From DASWOJ01 sp964242415 (GTDB lineage Bacteria; Pseudomonadota; Alphaproteobacteria; Acetobacterales; Acetobacteraceae), in the NCBI GenBank assembly GCA_964242415.1, contig CAXTAT010000003.1, positions 62,001 through 126,000 of the forward strand: DNA of 64,000 nucleotides, read 5' to 3'. The notes beneath the pieces were generated by a model. It made no database searches. It worked only from the letters and a program-made list of their open reading frames with translations, and was not told where the DNA came from. A program made the position numbers and the translations under genes. Positions 19,315 to 28,526 of the stretch are shown piece by piece (the stretch's first letter is position 1; each line of letters begins with the position of its first letter).

Positions 19315-20172
19315 ATGGCCGAGCAGCACGACGCCCGCGTTGAGGAACCCGCGCGCCAGGGCACCCAGCAGGAGTGGGAGCAGGTCCGCGTCCTGGGCGA
19401 CATCACCTACCTGGAGGCCGGCCTGCCCACCGCGCCGCCGATCCTCTTCCTGCACGGCATCAGCGGCGCAGCGCGGAGCTTCCTGCCGCAGTTGGACCAC
19501 TTCGCCCGGGCCTGGCGGGCGGTGGCGTGGGACATGCCGGGCCATGGCGGCTCCACCCCGCTGGAGATTGTCACCATCGACACCCTGACCGCGGCCCTGG
19601 CCGGGTTCCTGGTGCAGGCCGGGCTGGACCGTCCGGTGCTGGTCGGGCACAGCCTCGGCGGCATGGTGGCGCAGCGCCTGCTGGCCCTGCAGCCGCACGC
19701 CGCACGCGCCCTGGTGCTGGCGCAGACCAGCGCGGCCTTCGGCAGCCAGGACCCGGCCTGGGGCCAAGGCTTTATCGCCGCGCGGCTGGGTCCGCTCGAT
19801 GCCGGGCACACGATGGCCGGGCTGGCGGAGGCCATGGTGGCCGACGTGGTGGGTGACGCCCCCGACCCGGCCGGCGTCGATCTGGCGCGGTGGTGCTACG
19901 CCCACACGCCCGACAGCACCTACCGCGACACGGTGCGGGCGCTGCCGGGCTTCGACATGCGTGATGCCCTGGGCCGCATTGCCGTCCCCACCCTGGCGCT
20001 GGCCGGCAGCCGGGACCGCAATGCCCCGCCGGCCGGGATGCAGCGCATGGCGGCCCGCATCCCTGGCGCAACCTACGTCGAACTGCCCGGCGCCGGCCAT
20101 CTGGCCCATCTGGAGCAGCCCGCCGCCTTCAACGCCGCCGTGCAAGCCTTCCTGGACGGGTTACCCAAGTAG
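19315..20172 (+). CDS. alpha/beta hydrolase
   Basis: 285 residues. The fold is shown by the oxyanion region ILFLHGISGAARSF, the nucleophile elbow VLVGHSLGGMVAQRL (Gly-His-Ser-Leu-Gly, Ser about residue 109), an Asp in LAGSRDRNAPP and the final His in GAGHLAHLEQPAAF. The family covers esterases, lactonases and 3-oxoadipate enol-lactonase-like enzymes; the reaction is not predictable here. ATG 19315 is preferred over ATG 19303 because GGAGGA at 19305-19310 would serve it. It is convergent with the AraC-type gene, with a tandem repeat between. Confidence 0.88.
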   Translation: MAEQHDARVEEPARQGTQQEWEQVRVLGDITYLEAGLPTAPPILFLHGISGAARSFLPQLDHFARAWRAVAWDMPGHGGSTPLEIVTIDTLTAALAGFLVQAGLDRPVLVGHSLGGMVAQRLLALQPHAARALVLAQTSAAFGSQDPAWGQGFIAARLGPLDAGHTMAGLAEAMVADVVGDAPDPAGVDLARWCYAHTPDSTYRDTVRALPGFDMRDALGRIAVPTLALAGSRDRNAPPAGMQRMAARIPGATYVELPGAGHLAHLEQPAAFNAAVQAFLDGLPK

Positions 20173-20203
20173 GGTTTTGCGCCATGCCCGCCGGGGCGGC
20201 ATG

Positions 20204-20289
20204 GCGCAACAGTCACCCCCCGCGCAACGCGCCAGAGTCACACCCCGGCGCAACGCGCCAGGGTCACCACCGGCGCGCAACGCGCCAGG
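20204..20289. repeat. tandem repeat of about 26 bases across the 3' end of the AraC-type gene
   Basis: Units of GCGCAACGCGCCAGRGTCAC followed by a few C/G begin near 20222, 20248 and 20275, with a shortened unit at 20204. The array contains the stop codon of the minus-strand regulator (20264-20266) and encodes its last few residues, so duplication has shaped the protein's end. Confidence 0.7.
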
Positions 20290-21166
20290 CGCGTGGACTC
20301 AACCCCGTAACCCCGCGGAACATGGTCGCGAAGTGGGTCGCCTGCTCGAAGCCGCACTGCAGCCCGACCTCGACGACAGGCAGGTCGGTTCGTTCCAGCA
20401 GCTCGCAGGCCTTCTCGATGCGGAGACCGATCAGGAAGCGGTGCGGCGGCTGGCCCGAGGCATCGCGGAACGCACGTGCGAACCGCGACGGGCTTAACCC
20501 GCCGATCTCTGCGAGTCGGCCAAGCGGCAACGCTTCATCTATGTGTGCCCGCATATACTCGACGACGCGCCGGAACCGCGCCCCGGAGATGGCCGCAGGG
20601 CGTTCCGGCGCCCGTGCCATCACGTTCGAGTGGCACCGCAGCAGGTGGATCACCAATGCTCGGCCCAGCGTCTCGGCCATCAAGCTCGTGCCAGGCGCCG
20701 AAGCCTCGGCCTCGGCCTCGGCCAGGAGCAGCCGGACCATGCGGTCGGCTGTGTCGTCGGCAACGCCGAAACTCGGCACCAGGCTGACCTCGGCCCGGCT
20801 CAAACCGAACAGCTCGTCCGCCACGCCGGCCAGAAGGTCAGGCGCCAGATAGACGAGGACCACCTCGGGGCGACCCTTGAGGATGCGGTGCACAGGCTGC
20901 CCGGCCGGGGTGATGCTCACCTGGCCAGGGCCTGTCCACCGTCGCTCGCAGCGCTTGGCGCCAGTCATGGTCCCGCCCAGCATGTTCTCGGCCAGCACCG
21001 GCCCGGCCAGGTGATCGACCAGGAGGTTGTCGCGCAATCCCGGCACGTCGATCGTGCTTGGCGGGTGCCGGTAACGCTGCAGGACGACCCCCCGCCAGCC
21101 CTCCTCGGGGCTTGATAGTAACGGCCGGCTCGGCAGCAACTCGGGAAGGCTCGCAGGTGTCAACAT
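20264..21166 (-). CDS. AraC family transcriptional regulator
   Basis: 300 residues. The C-terminal 95 hold the double helix-turn-helix: EALPLGRLAEIGGLSPSRFA, then FLIGLRIEKACELLERTDLP, VVEVGLQCGFEQATHFATMF and GLSPRAWR. The N-terminal part has no recognised ligand domain but includes a cupin-like stretch (GQVSITPAGQPVHRILKGRP). ATG 21166 is chosen; the frame extends upstream without homology. Neighbours do not reveal its target. Its last residues lie in a tandem repeat. Confidence 0.88.
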   Translation of the reverse strand: MLTPASLPELLPSRPLLSSPEEGWRGVVLQRYRHPPSTIDVPGLRDNLLVDHLAGPVLAENMLGGTMTGAKRCERRWTGPGQVSITPAGQPVHRILKGRPEVVLVYLAPDLLAGVADELFGLSRAEVSLVPSFGVADDTADRMVRLLLAEAEAEASAPGTSLMAETLGRALVIHLLRCHSNVMARAPERPAAISGARFRRVVEYMRAHIDEALPLGRLAEIGGLSPSRFARAFRDASGQPPHRFLIGLRIEKACELLERTDLPVVEVGLQCGFEQATHFATMFRGVTGLSPRAWRVARRW

Positions 21167-21490
21167 CGGGGTTCTCCCGCATGGGCCGGTGAAAGCTGGC
21201 GTCGGCTCTAAACCCTGGACGGGAGCGTTGCCGCCCGTGATCGCGGCCTGCAATTGCCCCGACCGCCTAAAGGATCAAGGTCGGCCCGGGTTGCACCATC
21301 ACGCCCCACGGCCAAGCAGCCGCCAAATCCCGCACCATCCTCCCCAGCCACTCACCGCAATGCGCCCAGCCTGCCGACCATCGCCGAGCGCGACATCTGA
21401 ACCCGTCGCCCCCGGTGTGCTTCGCCCCAGCGGCACCCAACCGTACCCGGCCCTTTCCCCCAGGCTCGGCGCTCCACTGCCCCCAAACCG
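21167..21490. other. 324-base stretch with no supportable gene
   Basis: This gap lies between the start of the AraC-type gene and the end of the DMT-type gene, both on the minus strand. Short frames on both strands have biased composition but no recognisable protein features. It may hold the AraC-type gene's promoter; no clear hexamers or repeats were seen. Confidence 0.5.
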
Positions 21491-21949
21491 CTAATACCGC
21501 GCAATCAGCCCCAACCCGGCGAACATGAACAGCGCCCCCGCGATGCGCCCCCACCCCGCCGGATGCACCTCGAAGCCGACCAGCCCATAATTGTCGATCA
21601 CCAGCGACGCCACCACCGACGCCGTGACCGTAAGCGCGATGAACAGCCCCGACCCGACCTTCTCCGCCACGAACAGTTGCGACAGCACGAACGCCGCCCC
21701 CATCATGCCCCCCGTCCAGGCCCACCAGGGCGCCGCAGCCGCCTTGGCCACGCCGGGCCATGCAAGCTGGCCGGACACCGCGCCAACCACCACATAGCTC
21801 AGCAGCGCCACCACGCCGATCGCCACCGCCGCCGGCATCGGCCCAATGGCCTTGCCCAGGGTCGAGCTGCAGCCCGCCTGGACCGCGTTCAGCATCCCCG
21901 CCCCGGCAGCGAACACGAGTAAGAAAGCCTTCATCGGCGCAGCCCCCAT
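21491..21949 (-). CDS. DMT superfamily small permease (DUF606/YdcZ-like)
   Basis: 152 residues with about five hydrophobic segments filling most of the chain: [20 protein letters not shown], then [59 protein letters not shown] and [17 protein letters not shown]. The Gln-Ala-Gly in helix 1 and the Trp-Gly-Arg before the last helix match DUF606 (YdcZ-like) proteins, short relatives of EamA transporters that may work as dimers. Substrate unknown. The start may be ATG 21949 or ATG 21934 (MKAFLL). Confidence 0.85.
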   Translation of the reverse strand: MGAAPMKAFLLVFAAGAGMLNAVQAGCSSTLGKAIGPMPAAVAIGVVALLSYVVVGAVSGQLAWPGVAKAAAAPWWAWTGGMMGAAFVLSQLFVAEKVGSGLFIALTVTASVVASLVIDNYGLVGFEVHPAGWGRIAGALFMFAGLGLIARY

Positions 21950-22056
21950 TGATGCACGCCAAAGCCTGGCGACGCCCAGGGTTGCCGCCGCACAAGGGCT
22001 GGGGCATTCATTCAGGCCATGGTGCAGCGCCCGCCGCCCTGATCGGAGCCGACACG

Positions 22057-23252
<1,196 letters not shown>

Positions 23253-23253
<1 letters not shown>

Positions 23254-24128
23254 TGTCCGTCCTGATCGACCAGAACACCCGCGTCATCACCCAGGGCTTC
23301 ACCGGCGCCCAGGGCACCTTCCACTCCGAGCAGGCCATCGCCTACGGCACCAAGGTCCTGGGCGGCGTCACCCCGGGCAAGGGCGGCACGCGCCACCTGG
23401 ACCTCCCCGTGTTCGACACCGTCGCCGAGGCGCGGGAGGCGACGGGTGCCGACGCCAGCGCCATCTACGTGCCGCCCCCCTTCGCCGCCGACGCCATCCT
23501 CGAGGCCATCGACGCTGGCATCCCCCTCATCATCTGCATCACCGAGGGCATCCCGGTGCTGGACATGATCCGCGTCAAGCGCGCCTTGGACGGCAGCGGC
23601 TCCCGCCTGATCGGCCCCAACTGCCCCGGCGTCATCACCCCCGACGCCTGCAAGATCGGCATCATGCCCGGCCATATCCACCGCCGCGGCTCCGTCGGCA
23701 TCGTCAGCCGCAGCGGCACCCTGACCTACGAGGCCGTCAGCCAAACGACCGCGGCCGGCCTCGGCCAGAGCACCTGCGTCGGCATCGGCGGCGACCCCGT
23801 GAAGGGCACCGACTTCATCGAGGTGCTGGAGATGTTCCTCGCCGACCCCGAGACGCACAGCATCATCATGATCGGCGAGATCGGCGGCCAGAGCGAAATA
23901 AACGCCGCCGAGTTCATCGCAGCCAGCAAGACGCACAAGCCGGTGGTCGGCTTCATCGCCGGGGTCACGGCCCCGCCCGGCCGTCGCATGGGCCACGCAG
24001 GCGCGGTGATCAGCGGCGGCAAGGACACGGCGGAGGCGAAGTTCGAGGCGATGCGCCAGGCCGGAATCCACGTCGCCGAAAGCCCGGCCGCCCTGGGCAG
24101 CACGATGGTGAAGGTGTTGCGGGGCTAG
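23253..24128 (+). CDS. sucD: succinate--CoA ligase subunit alpha
   Basis: 291 residues. The alpha subunit binds CoA and carries the phosphorylated His. Visible: [60 protein letters not shown], and the active-site His in [19 protein letters not shown]. It directly overlaps sucC and is followed, 14 bases after its stop, by a palindromic repeat that may act at the mRNA end. The 2-oxoglutarate dehydrogenase genes that often follow are absent. Confidence 0.96.
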
Positions 24129-24142
24129 CCACGCCCGCTGCC

Positions 24143-24175
24143 CCCTCTCCCTCCGGGAGAGGGCCGGGGTGAGGG
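24143..24175 (+). repeat. dispersed 33-base palindromic repeat, copy C
   Basis: CCCTCTCC-CTCC-GGGAGAGGG plus CCGGGGTGAGGG, the commonest form in this window, 14 bases after the sucD stop. A degenerate second half (ACCTCTCCCATGCGGGAG) follows at 24190-24207, suggesting a decayed composite element. Confidence 0.85.
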
Positions 24176-24489
24176 GGGACGCAAAAGCCGACCTCTCCCA
24201 TGCGGGAGCAGGCACCGCCCCTGTGCTGCTGAGTTGGATTTTCCTGGCCTCCCTCGCCCAACCTTTGTCAGGCGGGAAAAGAAGCAGCCTCCATCCTCAC
24301 ATCGTGGACGCCCGGCACGGTGATCCAGTCGCCGCGCCTTCATCGCGGGGGATGACGGCATATTCGCGTCGCCGGACGGTCGAGCGTCCCGCCCACAACT
24401 GGTGTGGGGACGTTTAGGGATAGTAATAAAAGATAAATTCCAATAAATGTGGATGGCACCAGGGCTTTCAACACGAACAAGGAACGACA
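24176..24489. other. intergenic region upstream of the OxlT-like gene
   Basis: 314 bases without a supportable gene. The last 75 bases are clearly A+T-rich (AGTAATAAAAGATAAATTCC near 24423-24442), unlike the surrounding DNA, and probably hold the promoter and leader of the following permease gene. AAGGAACG at 24480-24487 is a plausible ribosome-binding site for ATG 24490. No operator could be identified. Confidence 0.5.
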
Positions 24490-25791
24490 ATGCAGCCGAA
24501 GATGCAACCGCCATCCCCGTCCTTGCGCTGGTGGCAGCTCGTTTTCGGCGTGATCTGCATGATGCTGATCGCCAACCTGCAATACGGCTGGACTCTGTTC
24601 GTCAAGCCCATCGAGCAGGCGCGCGGTTGGTCGCGGACCGAAATCCAGTGGGCGTTCAGCATATTCATCGCCCTGGAAACCTGGCTGACCCCGGCCGGCG
24701 GCTGGCTGGTGGACAGGCTCGGCGGGCGTCGCGGCCCCAAGCTGGTGGTGGCGGGCGGCGGCGTGCTGGTCGGCACGGCCTGGGTGATCAACGCCTACGC
24801 CAGCACGATCGAGATGCTGTACCTGGGCGCCACCGTGTCCGGCATCGGCGCCGGGTTCATCTACGCCACCTGCGTCGGCAACGCGGTGAAGTGGTTCCCG
24901 GACAAGCGCGGCCTGGCGGTCGGGCTGACCGCGGCCGGCTTCGGCGCCGGGGCGGCGGTGACGGTCATCCCGATCAAGGCGATGATCGAGACCAGCGGTT
25001 ACCAGCACACCTTCCTGGTGTTCGGCGTAGCCCAAGGCGCGATCCTGCTGGTGGTCGCCTGGCTGCTGCGCACGCCGGACCCGGGGGAGCCGCTGCCGCC
25101 GGCCCCGTCGCGCAAGGTGCCGCAGTCGCTGCGCAGCTTCACCCCGCGGGAGATGCTGGCTAGCCCGATCTTCTGGCTGCTCTACATCATGTTCGTCATG
25201 GTCAGCAGCAGCGGGCTGATGGCGACGGCGCAACTGGCGCTGATCGCCTCGGACTTCGGCATCGGCAACACCGTGCTGACCCTGGGCGCGTCCACGCTGA
25301 CGGTGGCGCTGGTGGCCGACAACGTCATGAACGGCGTCGCCCGGCCCTTCTTCGGCTGGGTCTCCGACCGGATCGGGCGGGAGCCGACGATGGTGATCGC
25401 CTTCACCACCGGCGGCCTGGCCTACCTGCTGCTGGGATGGATGGGGACAAGCCCCTGGCTGTTCGTGCTGTTCGCCGGGCTGATCTTCTTCACCTGGGGC
25501 GAGATCTTCAGCCTGTTCCCCTCCACCTGCACCGATGCGTTCGGGCCGAAGTACGCAACGGTGAACGCCAGCCTACTCTATACCGCCAAGGGCACCTCGG
25601 CCCTGCTGGTGCCGTTCGCCAACATCATCAAGACCACCACCGGCAGTTGGTATGCGGTGTTCCTGGTGGCGGCGGTGATGAACTTCGTCGTGGTCGCGCT
25701 GGCGGTCGGCGTGCTGCGGCCGTTGCGCTACGCCCAGGCGCGGGCAACCAGCGAGGCGCTGGCGGCGGCGCCCCCCGCCCCGGCAGAGTAG
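24490..25791 (+). CDS. MFS permease, oxalate/formate antiporter (OxlT) type
   Basis: 433 residues with about 12 membrane segments. The start WWQLVFGVICMMLIANLQYG, the motif RGWSRTEIQWAFSIFIALET and the post-helix-2 loop DRLGGRRGPKL follow the OxlT subfamily. A basic residue in the eighth segment (NGVARPFFGWVSDRIGRE) and a Lys in the eleventh (LLYTAKGTSALLVPFANII) sit where OxlT uses Arg and Lys to bind oxalate, which supports a dicarboxylate or formate substrate. Next come molybdenum-cofactor genes, and glycolate/glyoxylate genes lie 7 kb away. Specificity remains inference. Confidence 0.85.
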   Translation: MQPKMQPPSPSLRWWQLVFGVICMMLIANLQYGWTLFVKPIEQARGWSRTEIQWAFSIFIALETWLTPAGGWLVDRLGGRRGPKLVVAGGGVLVGTAWVINAYASTIEMLYLGATVSGIGAGFIYATCVGNAVKWFPDKRGLAVGLTAAGFGAGAAVTVIPIKAMIETSGYQHTFLVFGVAQGAILLVVAWLLRTPDPGEPLPPAPSRKVPQSLRSFTPREMLASPIFWLLYIMFVMVSSSGLMATAQLALIASDFGIGNTVLTLGASTLTVALVADNVMNGVARPFFGWVSDRIGREPTMVIAFTTGGLAYLLLGWMGTSPWLFVLFAGLIFFTWGEIFSLFPSTCTDAFGPKYATVNASLLYTAKGTSALLVPFANIIKTTTGSWYAVFLVAAVMNFVVVALAVGVLRPLRYAQARATSEALAAAPPAPAE

Positions 25792-25860
25792 CGGGGCGGC
25801 CTCTCCCCTGCTACACGGCGCCATGCCGCCCCCAACCCAAGCCCTCCCCCGTCGGCCCGC

Positions 25861-26376
25861 ATGCGGGTGATCGGGCTGGCGGGATGGAGCGGCGCCGGCA
25901 AGACCACGCTGCTGCGCCGGCTGATCCCCCTGCTCAGGTCCAGCGGCCTCACGGTCTCCACGATCAAGCACGCCCATCATGGCTTCGATGTGGACCAGCC
26001 CGGCAAGGACTCCTGGGAGCATCGGCAGGCCGGGGCGCACGAGGTCCTGGTGGCCTCCGCCGCCCGTTGGGCGCTGATGCACGAGCACCGCGGCGCCCCC
26101 GAGCCGGAGCTGGCGGAGCTGGTCGGCCTGCTGGCGCCGGTGGACCTGGTGCTGGTAGAGGGGTTCAAGCGCGACGCGCACCCAAAGATAGAAATCTTCC
26201 GCGGCGTGGTGGGCAAGCCGCCGCTGCACCCCGGCGACCCCACCATCTGCGCCATCGCGTCCGACACCCCCCAGCCCGGCTGCGGCCTGCGCGTGCTGGA
26301 CTTGGACGACGTGGCCGGCATCGCCGCCGTGATGCAGGCCGCGGCGGCGCCCGTCGCGGCGGCCTTCAGGCGCTAA
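25861..26376 (+). CDS. mobB: molybdopterin-guanine dinucleotide biosynthesis adapter MobB
   Basis: 171 residues. A P-loop GTPase: MRVIGLAGWSGAGKTTLLRR (Walker A about residues 8-16), then VSTIKHAHHGFDVDQPGKDS and DLVLVEGFKRDAHPKIEIFR, all typical of MobB. It is an accessory factor for making the guanine dinucleotide form of molybdenum cofactor and binds MobA. moeA begins five bases after its stop. mobA lies on the opposite strand 1.5 kb away. Confidence 0.94.
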   Translation: MRVIGLAGWSGAGKTTLLRRLIPLLRSSGLTVSTIKHAHHGFDVDQPGKDSWEHRQAGAHEVLVASAARWALMHEHRGAPEPELAELVGLLAPVDLVLVEGFKRDAHPKIEIFRGVVGKPPLHPGDPTICAIASDTPQPGCGLRVLDLDDVAGIAAVMQAAAAPVAAAFRR

Positions 26377-26381
26377 CCGGC

Positions 26382-27632
26382 ATGGCGCAGCTCTCGGACG
26401 ACTGCTTCGCGTTCGGCGGCAAGCTGCTGACCCTGGACGCCGCCCTGGCGCTCATCGGATCGGACACCCGCCCCGTGACAGGGATCGAGCAGGCCACCCT
26501 GGCTGAAGCGGATGGCCGCATCCTCGCCGCGGACCTGGTCGCGCCGATCGACCTGCCGCCCTTCCGCAACTCCGCCGTGGACGGCTATGCGCTGCGGCTG
26601 GCCGACCTCGGCGCCGGGGACACCCTGCCGGTCGCAGGCCGCCTGGCAGCCGGCACGGCCGCGACCGAGCCGCTCCATCCCGGCACCGCCCGCCGCATCT
26701 TCACCGGCGCCGCCATGCCGCCCGGCGCCGACACGGTGTTCATGCAGGAGGACGTCGAGGTGTCCGCCGGGCAGGTCCGCTGTCCCGCAGGACTGAAGCC
26801 CGGCGCAAACACCCGGCCACAGGGCGAGGACATCGCCGCCGGCGTCCTGGCCCTGCCGGCCGGCCGTCGCCTGCGCCCGCAGGACTTGGCGCTGGCCGCC
26901 GCCCTGGGCCTGCGCGACCTGCCGGTGCGGCGCCAGGTCCGGCTTGGGCTGTTCTCCACCGGCAGCGAGCTGGCCGAACCCGGCAGTACCCTGCGCCCGG
27001 CCCAGCTCTACGACGCCAACCGCGTCCTGCTGGCCGCCCTGGCGCGGCGGGCCGGGGCGGCGGTGACCGACCTGGGCATCCTGCCCGACCAGCGCGCCGG
27101 GATCGAGGCCGCGCTGCTGGCGGCAAGCCGCGACCACGATCTCCTGCTGACCTCCGGCGGCGTATCGGCCGGTGAGGAGGACCATGTGCGCGACGCCGTG
27201 CAGGCCGTGGGCAGCCTGACGTTCTGGCGACTGGCGATCAAGCCGGGACGCCCGGTGGCGATGGGGCAGGTGGCGGGGGTGCCGTTCATCGGGCTGCCCG
27301 GCAACCCCGTGGCGGCCTTCGTCACCTTCACCCAGGTTGCGCGCGCCCTGATCGCGGCGCTCGGCGGTGCTGCCATCCGCACCGTGCCGGGCAGCCCGGC
27401 GGTCGCCGCGTTCAGCTACCGCAAGAAGGCTGGGCGTCGGGAGTATGTGCGGGTGCGCTCGGTTGCCGGGCCGGATGGGGTGCTGCACCTGCACAAGCAC
27501 CCGGTGGACGGGGCCGGCATCCTCACATCGCTGACGGCCACGGATGGCCTGGCAGAGCTGGCAGAGGACATGCTGGCCGTCGTGCCTGGCACCGCAGTAC
27601 GATACCTGCCGTACGAGGGCAGCCTGCTCTGA
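26382..27632 (+). CDS. moeA: molybdopterin molybdotransferase MoeA
   Basis: 416 residues, normal MoeA. It inserts molybdate into adenylylated molybdopterin. Seen: the ATLAEADGRILAADLVAPID start, the PPFRNSAVDGYALR motif, RRIFTGAAMPPGADTVFMQE, the MoCF-type core TSGGVSAGEEDHVRDAVQAV, and the FIGLPGNPVAAFVTF motif. The C-terminal domain IV is complete (KKAGRREYVRVRS...GAGILTSLTATDGLAEL). This is the only one of three MoeA-like genes in the cluster with the standard architecture. An inverted pair of repeats follows. Confidence 0.95.
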   Translation: MAQLSDDCFAFGGKLLTLDAALALIGSDTRPVTGIEQATLAEADGRILAADLVAPIDLPPFRNSAVDGYALRLADLGAGDTLPVAGRLAAGTAATEPLHPGTARRIFTGAAMPPGADTVFMQEDVEVSAGQVRCPAGLKPGANTRPQGEDIAAGVLALPAGRRLRPQDLALAAALGLRDLPVRRQVRLGLFSTGSELAEPGSTLRPAQLYDANRVLLAALARRAGAAVTDLGILPDQRAGIEAALLAASRDHDLLLTSGGVSAGEEDHVRDAVQAVGSLTFWRLAIKPGRPVAMGQVAGVPFIGLPGNPVAAFVTFTQVARALIAALGGAAIRTVPGSPAVAAFSYRKKAGRREYVRVRSVAGPDGVLHLHKHPVDGAGILTSLTATDGLAELAEDMLAVVPGTAVRYLPYEGSLL

Positions 27633-27655
27633 TCCCCACACACCGCCTACCTTCT

Positions 27656-27799
27656 CCCTCTCCCTCCGGGAGAGGGCCGGGGTGAGGGAGTCTTGCGGCG
27701 CCGACCTGTTGGCCCACGCAGCCCGCTTCCGCAGGCGTCGGACGGCGCGCTGGCAAGCTAGACCCCCTGACCCCGGCCCTTTCCCGAAGTGGGAGAGGG
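27656..27799. repeat. paired inverted palindromic repeats (composite element D)
   Basis: The first half, 27656-27688, is a standard 33-base copy. About 75 bases later an inverted, degenerate copy (CCCCTGACCCCGGCCC... GGGAGAGG, about 27766-27799) closes the element. The inner flank CTTGCGGCGC recurs at other composite copies (32.3 kb; in inverted form at 61.3 kb). It fills most of the gap between convergent moeA and mobA. Confidence 0.75.
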
Positions 27800-27869
27800 G
27801 AAAAAGGCGACACCTCGCAACATACGCGATCGCCCCCTCCCGGAGCGAGAGGAAGCAGGCAAAGCGCCC

Positions 27870-28526
27870 TCATCCCTCACCGGCCGCCAACTCGTTCGCC
27901 TCCCGCAAGTCCTCCGGAGTGTTAACATTAAAAAACGGGTCAACACCCGCCACAGCCCACTCCACCGCCACAGCCCGATACCGCCCGGTAAAGGCGTCGA
28001 TCTTCCGCAACCCCTCCGACACGGCCTGCCGCAACGCCCCTCGCAGCGACACCGGCCACAACCCCACGACCGGATGGGTCCGCCCGCCCGATGCTGCGCA
28101 CGCCAGGTCGGCTGCACCCCGCCCGGCATGAAGCCGCGCCACCAGGTCCACCGGCACGAACGGGCAATCCCACGGCGCCGTCACGACCCACTCCACCCCC
28201 GGCAGATGCTCCGCCGCCCAGTCCAGCCCCGCGATCACCCCCGCCAGCGGTCCCGGCCGATCCGGCACGCTATCCGGCACCACCGCCACCCCCAGGTCCG
28301 CAAACCGCGCCGGGTCGCCATTGGCGTTCACGATCAGCCCCGCAACCTGCGGTTCCATCCGCCGCAGCAGCCGGTCGAGCACCCGTTCCCCCCCAACCCG
28401 GTGCAGCCCCTTGTCGCCCCCACCCATGCGCCGGGCCAGCCCGCCAGCCAGGACCACGCCCAGCGTTGCCGGAACCCTCGTCGCCGGGACGCCCATTGCC
28501 GGAACGCCCATTGCCGGAACGCTCAT
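27870..28526 (-). CDS. mobA: molybdenum cofactor guanylyltransferase MobA
   Basis: 218 residues. A nucleotidyltransferase adding GMP to Mo-molybdopterin. The signature GVVLAGGLARRMGGGDKGLH follows the start, with VVTAPWDCPFVPVDLVARL (metal-binding Asp) and FFNVNTPEDLREA at the end. The first 20 residues are an odd pentapeptide repeat (VPAMG VPAMG VPATR VPATL) encoded by a 15-base tandem repeat, so the true start may lie inside it. The ATG at 28526 overlaps the stop of the upstream MoeA-PBP gene (ATGA), showing co-translation. Confidence 0.93.
   Translation of the reverse strand: MSVPAMGVPAMGVPATRVPATLGVVLAGGLARRMGGGDKGLHRVGGERVLDRLLRRMEPQVAGLIVNANGDPARFADLGVAVVPDSVPDRPGPLAGVIAGLDWAAEHLPGVEWVVTAPWDCPFVPVDLVARLHAGRGAADLACAASGGRTHPVVGLWPVSLRGALRQAVSEGLRKIDAFTGRYRAVAVEWAVAGVDPFFNVNTPEDLREANELAAGEG
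28491..28520. repeat. 15-base tandem repeat in the mobA 5' end
   Basis: Two perfect copies of GCCCATTGCCGGAAC (28491-28505, 28506-28520) with two degenerate ones further inside mobA. Because the unit is a multiple of three it adds five residues per copy without changing the frame. Confidence 0.8.

Noticed and set aside
24176..24489. Possible riboswitch or small RNA before the OxlT-like gene
   Set aside because: The region is A+T-rich but I could not find a conserved riboswitch core or a convincing fold with terminator.
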